From positions 17,908,008 to 17,945,552 of the forward strand of contig NC_049989.1 of the NCBI RefSeq assembly GCF_000003815.2: 37,545 nucleotides of DNA, in the 5' to 3' direction. Positions within the stretch are counted from its first letter, which is position 1, and every line of letters begins with the position of its first letter. The notes under the pieces were generated by a model. The model did no database searches, was not told the origin of the DNA, and saw only the letters and a program-made list of their open reading frames with translations. This document shows positions 1-11,603 of this stretch, piece after piece. This DNA is from Branchiostoma floridae (taxonomy: Eukaryota > Chordata > Leptocardii > Amphioxiformes > Branchiostomatidae). Both the position numbers and the translations under genes were made by a program.

Positions 1-476
1 AAAATAACACTAAGCTTCTGCAATACTATTTGTTGTCACAAATATATGCAATATTTTGAATTACGATGCATATTTAAATACGTTTACTTACAAGGATGAC
101 CTCTCACGGTGAAACCAACCTGTCGCCAAAAAGAAAAATGGCGGCACTTTGTTTATGTCTGCCTGCGATTACACTTTTTCACTTTCGGCTTCTGTATTTC
201 CTGCTTCAACCTCGTTTTTAACAGAAGAAATGACTACATGATTTCTTTAGTCGGTAGGGATCGATTTTCTTGAATGATCGGTACTCTACTGATGAGTTGA
301 CGTCTCCATCGTGTTGAGCATCGCTCGGCTTCCTTCATAGGTAATTGACAAAGATGGCGGGGTTGTCAGGGCCGTGAACATGCGGCATAATTCAGCTCCT
401 ATTATCCAACTATAAAAGCAAAGACACGGCATAGCTGTGCTTATTTAGGAAGTTTTATAGATAGCCTTCTCATCTG
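1..476. promoter_or_regulatory. Possible divergent promoter region
   Basis: A good donor on the minus strand (CATCCTT|GTAAGTAA, exon end at 92) and a plus-strand donor (TTCATAG|GTAATT at 341) face away from each other across sequence that includes several ATGGCGG-type words. This could be two noncoding first exons. No coding frame supports it. Confidence 0.2.
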
Positions 477-1080
477 TGGTGGTATCTTTTCACATTTCGT
501 ATTTGACGATGAATTATTTAATAGTTTCCCGGGCCATGTTCTCGATATGTTCGCTCGTCAGCATGCACGGAAGGCGTCAAACTTGTGTACTTTTTTCAAT
601 CGTTATCTGTTGGGGCTTACCAACTTGGACACATACTCTGACTTTTCAGTTATTTACAACAAGGTTTAGTCCATAACAAGTTGCACTTATTATGTGCAGA
701 CACTTATGCATATCTCCGCAAAAATGATTTTAAAATCCTACCGGACTTTGGACCCCTACCGGACTTTGGACCCCTCCCGTTACTAGCCTGACTAAAATCG
801 CGCTCCTAGCGGCCGGCCCTATAGTATTGCTGCTGCCCTAGGAGGGGTCATTAACCCCAGCCAGCGCTAGATTGTGTAAACACAGGCTACTCAGCCTAAG
901 GTGCATGCAAAAATGACTTTCAAGCCCTGTCATGCAAAAAAAAACAAGACAGTTTTAAACAGTTTGTATTTTGCCTTATGATGCAAACTGGTACCAAGGC
1001 TAAAACCAGTTCAGTTCAGAAAAAGGGATGCATGGTAATGTGACCTTTCCCACTGACACAGAAGAGGGTCTGCATGGGGG
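477..1080. other. No gene seen; short direct repeat
   Basis: The 18-bp word cctaccggactttggacc occurs twice in tandem at about 738-773. The rest has no recognisable feature and many stops in all frames. Confidence 0.5.
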
Positions 1081-1088
1081 GTTCTTGG

Positions 1089-2275
1089 TAACGCTTAACG
1101 GTGAATTCAGGAGGCCCGGTAATGCTTAACGGTAAATTCAGAAGGTCCGGTAACGCTTAACGGTAAATTCAGGAGGGGTTACAAAGCATGACAGTAAACA
1201 TTGACGTTCGTTCCTCTTTGTACGGCGCTAAACTAGGTTACCTCGATGGTTGAAAATATCAGACTAATGGCATTGTGAGAAGGAAAAGGTGCCCAGAGCC
1301 CGGAGGAATGACAGGGACAATGTCTGCTGTGTCTATGACGTTTGCTTCCCTGGGTCAGTGCTCCCACCAGAGGCGGCAACAGCAAGTTTCTTGTAGGCTG
1401 GGGGGGACTATTGCTGACAAAATTTTCAGCACATGGAGCGCCGAAGGCGCAACGCATTGTATGGGGGTAGGGGGTATGCTCCCTGGGAAATTTTTTAAAA
1501 TCATGGCCCTCTGAAATGCTATTTCCTGCATTTTCCGGCAAATTTTGCTGACAGAATAATGAAATTTTCATCAAAATTACACATGGTTGTAGCAATTGAC
1601 CTCCGGCCTCCGACATATTTTTACCATTTCAAGCTCAGACGGCACGAGAAATTGCCAGACAAGTCCGGGGAAATTTAAAAGTCTGGACCGTCTGAAACGC
1701 CATTTACTGCATTTTGAAGGACAAATTTTGCTGGCCAACGAAGGTAAATCAAATGACATTTTATTAAAGAGAAAATTTTTTGGGCCAACGCCCCTGAAAC
1801 ATGTTTTCGCCAGGTCGTCGTGAGCACCAAAGCCACAAGCCGTTGCAAGGGAGGTCTGGAGAAACCTCATTTTCTGCATTCGATGAGAAAATTTTGCCGG
1901 AAACTATGCTAAGTTGGACACTGAAATCTGTTTGAGTGAAAAGGTTTTTTGGGAGGGGGAGGGGCGACGCTTCCGCAACATATTTTTACCCGAAGCGGCC
2001 GGGAGGCTCGGAGAAATTTTGAAATCTGGACCCTTTGAAACACCATTTCCTGCATTTTCAGGGGCTCTATCTGGCATTTGACTTCGTGGGTATAACTTGT
2101 TACGAAGAATTTCTTGGTAATGCTTAACGGTGAATTCGGGATAACAAGTAACGATTAACGTGGAATTAAAACGACCAATACGCTTCACGAAGAATATACC
2201 GATAACGCTTAACGGTGAATTAGAGTGGGTCGGTAACAATTAACGGTAAATTAAAATGGCTCGTAACACTTAACG
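1089..2275. repeat. Repeat element flanked by 31-bp 'cgcttaacggt' arrays
   Basis: The motif taacgcttaacggtRaatt occurs at 1089, 1120 and 1151 (exact 31-bp spacing) and again from 2118 at spacings of 24-31 bp (2118, 2149, 2179, 2203, 2234, 2263). Between the two arrays, four spaced copies of 'ctgaaacgccatttcctgca'-like sequence followed by 'aaattttgc' occur near 1512, 1690, 1868 and 2034. It reads as one composite non-coding element. Confidence 0.7.
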
Positions 2276-2354
2276 GAAAAAGGCATGCAGGCCCTCACAG
2301 AAGTGCAACGTCCTTCACAACCTTACACTTCTGAAACACAAGAGAAAAATTTGT

Positions 2355-2425
2355 GCCTGGCTCCCAGGATTTTAACCTGGGCCCGCCAGCTCATGAACCC
2401 AACACATTTACCACTCAAGCTAAAA
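2355..2425 (-). mobile_element. Possible tRNA-like SINE head
   Basis: On the minus strand, 'gcttgagtggtaaatg' resembles an A-box and 'ggttaaaatcctggg' a B-box about 45 bases later, as in a tRNA-derived promoter. There is no proper cloverleaf, so it is a SINE or pseudo-tRNA and not a functional tRNA. Confidence 0.35.
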
Positions 2426-2429
2426 GTTG

Positions 2430-3050
2430 ACAGAACAGACTAATTAGACTAGTCAGTTGGTGTCCTCCGAACCCTACTGTGTCATTTGCACTGTGCTTCT
2501 TTGTCTATCATGATCAGAATCTCCAAGCGGATCTTGCAGGCTGACAATACTATCTTATGCAACCGTAAGAAGCTACATTCTTTCATGGCCTTTCAAGTGC
2601 CTTCAAACACATCCTGTTTCAAAAAAATTTTTGATTCAGAAACATGGCCTAAATATAAGATTATTATCTAAAAACTTTTATTTTCCTGGGTGACGCCACA
2701 AAGTATGACGTCACATACCTGGATGTAACCTGGATCCAAGCTTCAATGGTATATAATATTATATTATATTATGTAAAGTGAGAGGTTGGCTAAAGTGCAA
2801 TGCAGAGCACTACCTAATTTACCATTTTTCTGAATTCTAAGATTTCCATTAGTTGGCAGTTCAAAACAAAAGTGTTGAGCCAGATCAAGGAGGTTGAAAG
2901 AGGGCCAGATCAAGTTGGTGAGATCAAGGAGCTTTTATTACTCCTTAATTTGCCGATCTGGTTTAACCATTCGAATCCTGTAATCTATCCCAGAAGTGAT
3001 TTTCAGTTTCTGCAATTTTGAATTCTTCTAGTTCTAATCTGGCTCAAAAC
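2430..3050. other. No gene seen
   Basis: AT-rich sequence with a short tatattatattata run near 2752 and repeated 'gatcaag' words near 2882-2930. It ends at an assembly gap. Confidence 0.4.
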
Positions 3051-3150
3051 NNNNNNNNNNNNNNNNNNNNNNNNNNNNNNNNNNNNNNNNNNNNNNNNNN
3101 NNNNNNNNNNNNNNNNNNNNNNNNNNNNNNNNNNNNNNNNNNNNNNNNNN
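3051..3150. other. Assembly gap (100 N)
   Basis: A run of N. The round length suggests a gap of unknown size. Confidence 1.
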
Positions 3151-3445
3151 ATAAATATAAGTACAGATGGAATCAATAATGTATGGTTGATCTAATTGCA
3201 TGAGAAATATGAATTTTTTTCCGTGGTATTCAAGTATTGGAAATAGGGAACATATCTTGTATATTTTCAAAGAGGACGTTTCTTTTGTTGTTGTATAAAG
3301 TACAGTAAACAATAAAGTGACACTCATCCTCTATCTTATTCAAGTTACAGTATTGGCAAATTCTTTGTTCCAGAGGAATGCGGTTATGTCGGCCTTCTGG
3401 CTTATAATGAATCATACTGGTAAACAGCTTCATAGCGGGCTTCAA
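3151..3445 (-). mobile_element. 3' end of a non-LTR retrotransposon (LINE) ORF2, frameshifted
   Basis: The minus-strand frame 3445-3230 reads IPLEQRICQYCNLNKIEDEC, then HFIVYC: the Cys/His knuckle typical of the C-terminus of LINE reverse transcriptases. The next part (KFIFLMQLDQPYIIDSI) is in another frame (3327-3151), so the ORF is broken. The fragment is cut by the gap. Confidence 0.75.
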
Positions 3446-4076
3446 GTTTATTAATAGTCAAAAAGATAATGGTTCTTTGGACCAGATAAAGCCCAGGTTA
3501 TCAATAAGTTTGGTTATCAAAAAGTTTGTTGTTATTTTGTGGGCCTTTCTGCTTTTCAACGCCTGGCTCTATAGTACAAAAATTGCTTGTATTTGCAAGA
3601 TACTCCAGGACCCCAAATTTTACATATCAATACCCTCCGTGTTGGCAAACTTTCCTGGTTGATTTTGAAGAGTAGAAGGCCTGTGGTATATATTTTGATG
3701 TGATACTGATAGCCATTCTGGAATGGTAGCTTTATTCTGGCTATCAGTATCAGCCTTCAAACCCATCATCAGGAACTTTTTGTCTGAAACCAAGATAAAA
3801 GCCCCTTGCTTAAACAAGAGACCTAAGGTAGCCAAGACAAGAGTAAAAGATTACCAATTGAAAGGCAAATAGTAAAAAATTATATCTATTCCAAGGTTGC
3901 TGTAAAACCTAGGTTAGGTCAGTGAGATCAGAGAATTCTAAACTCCTTGGTGATCTACAAGGTAGTTAAACCTCTTTGGGTAAACTTTAGTCTTCTATGC
4001 AGTGTTAAATACTGACCTGTTCTATACACCAGTGGAGGCACTGAATAAGGCAGCTACCATTCACTTCAGTCTCTAA
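3446..4076. other. No gene seen; short hairpin
   Basis: An inverted repeat with arms tgatactgatagcca at about 3701-3718 and 3735-3752 is the only structure. The word 'agccattctgg' recurs at about 4967 and 5771, so this is probably a remnant of the downstream repeat family. Confidence 0.45.
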
Positions 4077-4600
4077 ACATACCAAAAATCATGACGATCC
4101 GTCAACACGTTCATATTTTCCATTAATTATGCAAATGAGATCAACATTTGCATAATTAATATGTATTGACATTTCTTTTTCTCAGCTACAAATGTGACAA
4201 GTTTGAAAGTCCTATAATGGAATGCAGTAGATTTACAAACTTTCCTCATTAATTATGCAAATTAGCTGTCGATTTGCATAATTAGAATTCCATCATGTAA
4301 GTCTTCTCTTTGGCTATCTACATACCAAAAATCATGACGATCCGTCAACACATTCATATTTTCTCGTTAATTATGCAAATGAGGTCAATTGCATAATTAA
4401 TATGCGTTGATATTTTTCTCTTTCTCATCTAAATATGTGACAAGTTTGAAAGTCCTATCATGAAATGCAGTGGATTTATAAACTTTCCTCATTAATTATG
4501 CAAATTAGCTGTTGATTTGAATAATTAGTATTCCATTATGTACATTGTTACTTGGGCTATCTACATACCAAAAATCATGACGATCCTTCTACACGTTCCC
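4077..4600. repeat. 243-bp tandem repeat, about 2.2 units
   Basis: Units start with 'acataccaaaaatcatgacg' at 4077, 4320 and 4563. Each contains two 'attaattatgcaaat' words in its AT-rich middle. Not coding. Confidence 0.85.
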
Positions 4601-4883
4601 GAGTTATTCTCCTCCAAAGTTTGAAAGGAAATCGGCGGCTGCAGTTCCAAACAAGCCGTTAGGGGGTCAAAACTTACAGCACTTACTCTCTGCCCCAAGG
4701 GCTATTTACCATTTAAACATCGCGACCACAACATGTCCAGAACATGAGATATAAAAAATTGAGTTCTGCTGCAGTACCTTAGCAAGCCGCTAGGGAGCCC
4801 ATTATCGAACTTGACCTTCGTTTTCCCAACCCCTACCCACCTACCAAATATTATCGGGATCCATCCGAGGCTTCTTGAGTTAT

Positions 4884-4927
<44 letters not shown>

Positions 4928-5770
4928 ACACACACACAGACTCACAAGCACAAAACATAACCATAGCCATTCTGGCACTGTGGCTATATTTGGGTGTAAT
5001 GGTTACGTCATGCCCAAGCCTATAGTGTAAGATTGACAAGAAGTGACCCCAAAGGTCATAGTTGCTGNNNNNNNNNNNNNNNNNNNNNNNNNNNNNNNNN
5101 NNNNNNNNNNNNNNNNNNNNNNNNNNNNNNNNNNNNNNNNNNNNNNNNNNNNNNNNNNNNNNNNNNNNNNNNNNNNNNNNNNNNNNNNNNNNNNNNNNNN
5201 NNNNNNNNNNTAGGGGGCCCAAACTTATGTCACTAACTCCTGAGCACAACAGCTATCTAACACCCAAAACTCGTGGCCACACCATGTTCAGAAGATGGAA
5301 AAACACACCCGGAAGTTGCGCTGCAGTAGCAAGGGAAGCCGCTAGGGGGCCCATTATCGAACTCCCCCTTCGTTTCCCAGACCCCTACCCACCCACCAAA
5401 TACCAGCTGCATCCGTCGAAGTCTTCTCGAGTTATGCTGTCCGCAGACAAAAGTTTGCAATTAAACCGGCGCCTGCACTTCCATGAAAGCCACTAGGGGG
5501 CCCAAACTCGCAGCAATCACTCCCTGCTTTAAGGGCTCCCTAACGCTCAAAAATCACGACCGCAGCATGTCCGGAACGCGAGATATCAAGCATGCAGGTC
5601 CTGCTGCAGTACCTTAGCAAGCCGCTAGGGGGCCCATTATCGAACTCGACCTTCGTCTTCCACACCCCTACCCACCCACCAAATATCAGCTGCATCCATC
5701 GAAGTCCTCTCGAGTTATGCTGCTCACAAACGGGGAGAACCACACCACCAAACCGAAAACATAACCTTAG
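4600..5770. repeat. About 285-bp tandem repeat, roughly three units, with a CA microsatellite
   Basis: Units at about 4600-4885, 5211-5437 (5' part in the gap) and 5437-5723 share 'gccgctagggggcccattat' and 'acccctacccacccaccaaa', ending in 'cgagttatgc'. A (CA)n tract at 4883-4940 follows the first unit. A diverged copy is at 28535. Open frames here are shadows of the repeat. Confidence 0.8.
5068..5210. other. Assembly gap (143 N)
   Basis: A run of N inside the tandem repeat; likely a collapsed or unresolved repeat. Confidence 1.
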
Positions 5771-6038
5771 CCATTCTGGCAAAGGTAATTACCTGTCATT
5801 ATAAATCAATACACGCATTGTTGTTGCTGGCTTTAAACACCTTCATGTAGGTGCAAAGGAGATTATATAATGACTTCTCTAAAGATAGGTGAGAAAGGGG
5901 AGGGGAGGTGATAATATCACACTCTTGTGATAAAAAGGCCTTTGTCCCAATCTCAAGGATTTTAGAGCATGTAAAGAGTTCCAGATGAGGACAGGGTGTT
6001 GTTCTGATTGATCAATGTTCTGTGATCTGATCTGATCT

Positions 6039-6295
6039 NNNNNNNNNNNNNNNNNNNNNNNNNNNNNNNNNNNNNNNNNNNNNNNNNNNNNNNNNNNNNN
6101 NNNNNNNNNNNNNNNNNNNNNNNNNNNNNNNNNNNNNNNNNNNNNNNNNNNNNNNNNNNNNNNNNNNNNNNNNNNNNNNNNNNNNNNNNNNNNNNNNNNN
6201 NNNNNNNNNNNNNNNNNNNNNNNNNNNNNNNNNNNNNNNNNNNNNNNNNNNNNNNNNNNNNNNNNNNNNNNNNNNNNNNNNNNNNNNNNNNNNNN
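6039..6295. other. Assembly gap (257 N)
   Basis: A run of N. It is preceded by a short gatct repeat (gatctgatctgatct). Confidence 1.
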
Positions 6296-7060
6296 AGATA
6301 AAGCCGCCAGTGGTTGGTTCTATAACCCAAACACCAGCTATCAGCATGGCAAACAAGGTGGTTCATGTCATCTACTTTTCCACCAACTGAATGTATCATT
6401 TGATATACTACAGTTAAGAATTCAGTAAATAGTTACTGGAAGTTCCGAAAATAATTTCATCAGGTTGGCACTGATAATAGGATAAAGGTTTTACACAACA
6501 TGTAACTAAAAGTAATGTACTTTCATTGTACAGTACTTTTCTTATGGACTCCAATGATTATCCTATTAGGGCACCCTACCCTTACAGTACATGTGCAATT
6601 TACAATAATTGAATTTATACTTTTAAGGGAAGCTTAGGCCTGTCATGAAATTTATGAATTTTGTGTTTATGTTCCTGACTTGCACCTACATGTACAATCA
6701 AATTGGCTTAGATACTAATAAACCCTAAGTGGTGATGTTAAAGAATTAAAGAAAAAAATGAAAGAAGTAACCATGCCCAAGCTTCTGTACTTCTGAAAAA
6801 TATGAGTAGCCACTGAAGGAAATGCATTTTCTTGAAGTGAAGTTCATTCATAGGTCAGTTATTTCTAATGCCAGGCATCTCCAGCAAGTCAATAAAACTA
6901 GGAAAACAAAACAATAAAAAATGCCTCCATTATATATCTGTTTTATATACATAGTTAAAGTCAAGTCTGAAACATCTAATGAAATCTAATGCATTGTTTA
7001 ACAGTTTCAAAACAAAATTAAATGCATAAAGAATGCTTCCTGTCATTGTCAAGGCCATTC
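6296..7060. other. No gene seen
   Basis: AT-rich, stops in all frames, no clear repeat. Confidence 0.4.
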
Positions 7061-7216
7061 CTGCAGAAATTCCTGCAGGAAACATTCTTCCTGCAGGAAT
7101 TTACCTTTCTCCTGCAGGAATTTCTGCAGGAATGCCTGCAGCATTCCTGCAGGAAAAACGCTTCCTGCAGGAATTCCTGCAGGAAAAACGCTTCCTGCAG
7201 GAATTCCTGCAGGAAG
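7050..7216. repeat. Array of the 12-bp palindrome TTCCTGCAGGAA
   Basis: Seven perfect copies of ttcctgcaggaa start at 7070, 7088, 7144, 7162, 7174, 7192 and 7204, with several one-off variants between. The last part is a 30-bp unit in tandem (two palindromes plus aaaacgc). The region is self-complementary, so both strands show similar shadow frames. Confidence 0.9.
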
Positions 7217-7610
7217 AAAATTTTCAAAATGAATATTCATGAAAGTTATTATCATATTTCACAACTGTACATCATACTTGTCAATCATATGTAAAGACTT
7301 TGCACCAAGTGCTTTTATATTGAAAATATTAGCACATTTCAAAATGGGAAAAACGGAATTCCAATCTTAAGATGGAGCTTCTTATATGTTATTTGGTTAC
7401 TGTAAACTGTAAATTCTACGGCAAATTCATGACACAACGAATATTTCCGATGTCTTTCTCCTTCCCCAAAATTAAGGCCTTGTGAAAATATAGATTTACA
7501 GTAGTTACTCTATCATTATTTGAAATTTGTTAAAACATGTGGTTAAGATGCAAGAAGCTTTCTTTTAAGAACATGTATATACATGTGTGAGTCATTTTAG
7601 TGGGACCTCT

Positions 7611-9459
7611 GTACTCTCATGTCCCTAATAAACATACCCTCCGGAATAAACATACCCCCCGGACAAATCGTCAATATCTAATAAACATACCCTCCGGAAT
7701 AAACATACCCCCCGGAAAATTACCAAATTGACATGTATTGAACTGTGACCATGCTACTTCTATCCAAAGAAAATGAGATGATAATTAGGTAGGTCTTTTT
7801 ATTCATTTATGCCCAAGAACCACATCAATTAGTTCTATAAATGATGAGCTGAAGAACTATAGATATCTTGTTCGAATCATGATGTTTTCTCAATTTTTTA
7901 ATAAAAGGTAAAAATTCGCAGTGAAACCTGCCTTATGGGTCACCTGAGTATAGGGGCCACGTAACTGGCCATGCTGTCAGTTTTCGTCGGTCCCTTGGAT
8001 TTTTCCCGTTGACCTAAGCATTAAGAAATAATCTATAGCGGTCACCTGTCGAATGCGGTCGCGGCCAGACGATTTTCAGTCCGGCCGCTATGCCAACACT
8101 GCCGCGTGGCCGGCCGCGTTACGCTGCGCTATATAGTAAATTATCCACGAGGTGATCACGTTTTTTTTATTTTTTATTTCTGTACTACATCAGCAAAATG
8201 TCGGTTCAACTTGGACTTTTTATGAAGGAGACATTGAATAAAGGAAACATTGTACAAAATTATGTGATTTTATGCGAAGTGTTGTTGAATTCACGTTGCG
8301 TTTTTTTCTCATCTCAGACTCTTGCACTTCTACCCTTCTCTACATCGTCATTTCTATGCAGACTGGAAGGCTATATGGGCAGATTTTACAAATAGACCGT
8401 CCGTTCATGTATCTGATGTTTTAGGTTCTTGAAATGCATGTAAGCTGTCCCAATTTTCGTATTCCGCGGGCCAAAAATGGAAATCTCCGTCTTTGCGTTT
8501 TGCTCCAACATGGCGTCGCAGCAGCTGAATAACAAGGTCACTAGGGGTCAGTGGACGACTCCACTTTTACCAAGGTAAAATATCACAACAAGATTTCTGA
8601 TGTGTAGCATAAAATACAGTGATTACGGCATAAAAACGATAAAAATCTATTAAAAGAAAGTTAGTTATGTGAAAAATAGACTAAGGTTGATTTTTGTCAA
8701 AGAAATAAGCCTACTTAGAGAAAGTTTTATTTCGACGTGACCACCTCGGCATAATGGCACATGCATCTACAAAGGAAAGTTGTGGCGGTTCGTAGTGACG
8801 CTAAGAAATGATTATGAACTTGCTGTTTTTACCCACGAATTCTTGTCGTTTTGGAGAATTTGCGGCGTCAAAACTCATATCACAAGGGAAACGATGTTAT
8901 AGTTGTTATTTTTACGTCCAGCATTTATTATGTGAACCAAGGACTTGTGTGAACGAATCACTCTTCCGCCTCGCTGCCGAAAGCGCATGGAACCACAAGA
9001 CCGGCGGGAAATTCCTCGTGCAAGGTGCTGGTTTACAAGGTGCTGGTTTACGATGTAAACAGAGACTATAAACTACTACTAAATTAAAACTAAAAGTTAT
9101 TTATGTAACAATTGTATTTCAAAACGTCAGTATGGTGTTTTATTTTCCCCCAAGAACAACATTTACTTCGTAGCGTCATAGCGAGATTGACCGAAATCAC
9201 CGAAAGAGTACCGCGTACGCGTACACGCTCATGGAAATCCGCGCCGTTTCGCCTGAAAATAGGGAATTTTGAGTAAAAATACCGCGGAAATATGGCAGAA
9301 ACCCCCAAAACTTCAATTCTTTGAGGGTCTTGGCTTAGCAAAGCCCCAATTTTCAGGAAAAAAAAATAAACGTACCGTCCAAAATAAGAACGTACCGGGT
9401 GGACTGTGAGGCTGAAAAAAATAAACGTCCCGGTACGTTTATTAGGGACATGAGAGTAC
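7611..9459. mobile_element. 1.85-kb element with 28-bp terminal inverted repeats
   Basis: Left end 7611-7638 (gtactctcatgtccctaata and on) is the reverse complement of 9432-9459 with one mismatch in 28. Inside both ends, 'aataaacRtacc' words are repeated several times (7627, 7645, 7682, 7700; 9365-9440), as expected of subterminal transposase-binding sites. No transposase frame is present, so it is non-autonomous. No superfamily is assigned. Confidence 0.75.
7918..8110. mobile_element. pogo/Tigger-like terminal fragment
   Basis: 'cagtgaaacctgccttatgg', 'ggtcacct', 'ggtcccttgg' and 'tatagcggtcacctgtcgaa' resemble the terminal and subterminal sequence of pogo/Tigger elements. It lies inside the 1.85-kb element. 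Only the end pattern is seen; there is no transposase. Confidence 0.45.
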
Positions 9460-10330
9460 GTAATTGATGATAGGGTTTAACTGGGAAACCTTTCCCAGAT
9501 TACATTACCTTTGTGTATCCTGTAGGCTGTTAAGTAGGTCAATTAATGTTGCACAAAACGAGCACTGATTATACAGAAAACTACATGTACATGTAGACTG
9601 TTAAAAGTTAAATTGCGGTAGAAACAAAAAAAATTGAAGGTCTCATGCATGCTCCTTGAAATATTTGTAGTTTTTGTTAATTTCATGTTTTATTCTTTAT
9701 TGTGAGTTTCTCACTGATTCTGCCTAATGCATTTTTCCCACTAACTCCCATAAGGAAATAGATACCAGGAATTAAACTTTTCTGGACCTTCCTGGGACCT
9801 TTGACCTAACTTCCTGTCAGTGTCTTATACCTAGCAGCTCACCCCCACTTCCTGTCACTCTATACTATAGTCAAATAGCCACAGACACACATGAACTCAA
9901 ACATACAGATACTAAAAACAAAACCTCTTTACACAAAGATGAATAATTAAAGCTTGTATACATCTCAGGATTTCTTGCCTTTCTATGCTATATGCTATAT
10001 CATTCAGTTCACCAGCCCGAACAGTTGCTTGTAAGTTGTATTGTTTGTGACACAGTGCACGATAAGGGCAGACATGTTTGTTTCCATGACCTTATCTTGC
10101 ACCTCTTCTGTACAAAGGTCAAATGATTGCTACACCCATTTTATTAAAGGTCATAAATTACTGAAACAATAATAGTTGACATAGTTGCTGTAATAAAGCT
10201 TCTAAAGGGAGTCATTTATTTACTATCTACTCTGTTCTATCAATAACATTGTTTCATATGTTACCCATTGGTTGTAGGGAGTGTGTATGTTCATAACAGT
10301 TTCAGTATATATTGTAGATATATATATATA
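9460..10330. other. No gene seen
   Basis: AT-rich, ending in a (TA)n run at about 10316-10330 next to the palindromic element. No coding signal. Confidence 0.4.
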
Positions 10331-11603
10331 TGTCACAGGGGAGATTGGAATCCAGGAGGATTCGGAATCCTCCTAGGGGAGATTGGAATTCCAATCTCCC
10401 CTAGGGGAGATCAGAATTCCAATCTCCCCTAGGAGAATCTGGAATCCTCCTAGGGGAGATCGGAATTCCAATCTCCCCTAGGGGAGATTAGAATTCTTCT
10501 GGAGTTCTTCTGGGATTCCAATCTCCCCTAGGAGAGATTGGAATTCTACCAGGATAATCTTTGAATCTACCATGAATGGATTCAAAGTTTCAAACAATGC
10601 AACAAAGGATTTATAATTATTTCTAAGAATAAATCATCATATCTTATGCTTTATATCTAACACTTATCATTTTTGCTGACAATCTAAGGTTAAGAATACT
10701 TCTCTATAGTGTACAATAGCACATTATCCTATACTATAGCTCATTAAACATCATATTTTCAAACATTTAGTAATAGAGGAGAATCCAGAATTCTACCAGG
10801 ACAATCTTTGATGTTACCAATAATCAGAATGGATGAAATTGTTTTGGAAAGTAGACTGAATCATTTGAGTCACTAACTCATAATCATATAATGGTATGCA
10901 AATGTCACCAATATGTAAATTAGCACATTTGCATATGCCATTATAAGTTAGTGACTCCATACTTTAGAGGTCATATTCCAATCAAAGCCTGCAGTTCAAA
11001 ATTTGGCAAAATTAACAGCTATTGAGTACATTTCAACAGTCAGACTTCAGTGTAGTTAACATTGACATAGAATCATTTTGCAACTTTGGAAGAACAATAA
11101 CAACTGAAAAGTGATCAAAGTGCCAAAATGCCAAAATATCAATCACAGTTTCAAGATGTTACAGTTTCACACCTATTCAGAGCACATTTCACTAGTCAGA
11201 CTTTAGTGTAGTTCACGTTGTAGAAGTGACACAAGTTTGGTATCCTTCAGTATAATTGTAAAAGTGACAATAGTGTAACATCCTTGAGTATAGTTCTGGT
11301 AGAATTCCAATCTCTCCTTAGCTAGGAGAATTCTTGATTCTCCTAGGGGAGATTGGAATTGCAGTAGAATGACAGAAGAATTCCAATGTCCCCTAGGGGA
11401 ATCTGGAATGCCCCTAGGGGAGACTGGAAATACAGAAGAATTCCAATTTCCCCTAGGGGAGATTAGAATTCCAATCTCCCCTAGGGGGATTCAGAATCCT
11501 CCTAGGGGAGATTGGAATTCTGATCTCCCCTAGGGGAGATTAGAATTCCAATCTCCCCTAGGAGGATTCCGAATCCCCCTGGATCCCAATCTCCCCTGTG
11601 ACA
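10331..11603. mobile_element. 1.27-kb element with long inverted ends made of 'ggggagattggaatt' palindromes
   Basis: It starts tgtcacaggggagattgg and ends with the reverse complement (ccaatctcccctgtgaca). The ends (about 10331-10560 and 11280-11603) consist of alternating ggggagattggaattc and its complement. TA flanks both ends. The centre has a separate hairpin (10868-10957) and a direct repeat ('agtcagactt.agtgtagtt' at about 11037 and 11195). No ORF. It fits a foldback or MITE-type DNA element. Confidence 0.75.

Noticed and set aside
1233-1879. Several 75-127 residue frames on both strands
   Set aside because: They lie in the composite repeat, overlap each other, and show no domain or codon signal.
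2357-2425. A functional tRNA gene
   Set aside because: A- and B-box-like words are present but no cloverleaf can be drawn. Better seen as a SINE relic.
7018-7294. Overlapping Gln/Phe/Leu frames on both strands (QEFLQEAFFLQE)
   Set aside because: Explained by the self-complementary TTCCTGCAGGAA array; not coding.
6920-7720. Possible CRISPR-like spaced repeats
   Set aside because: The palindromes are contiguous or irregularly spaced without unique equal-length spacers, and the genome is eukaryotic.
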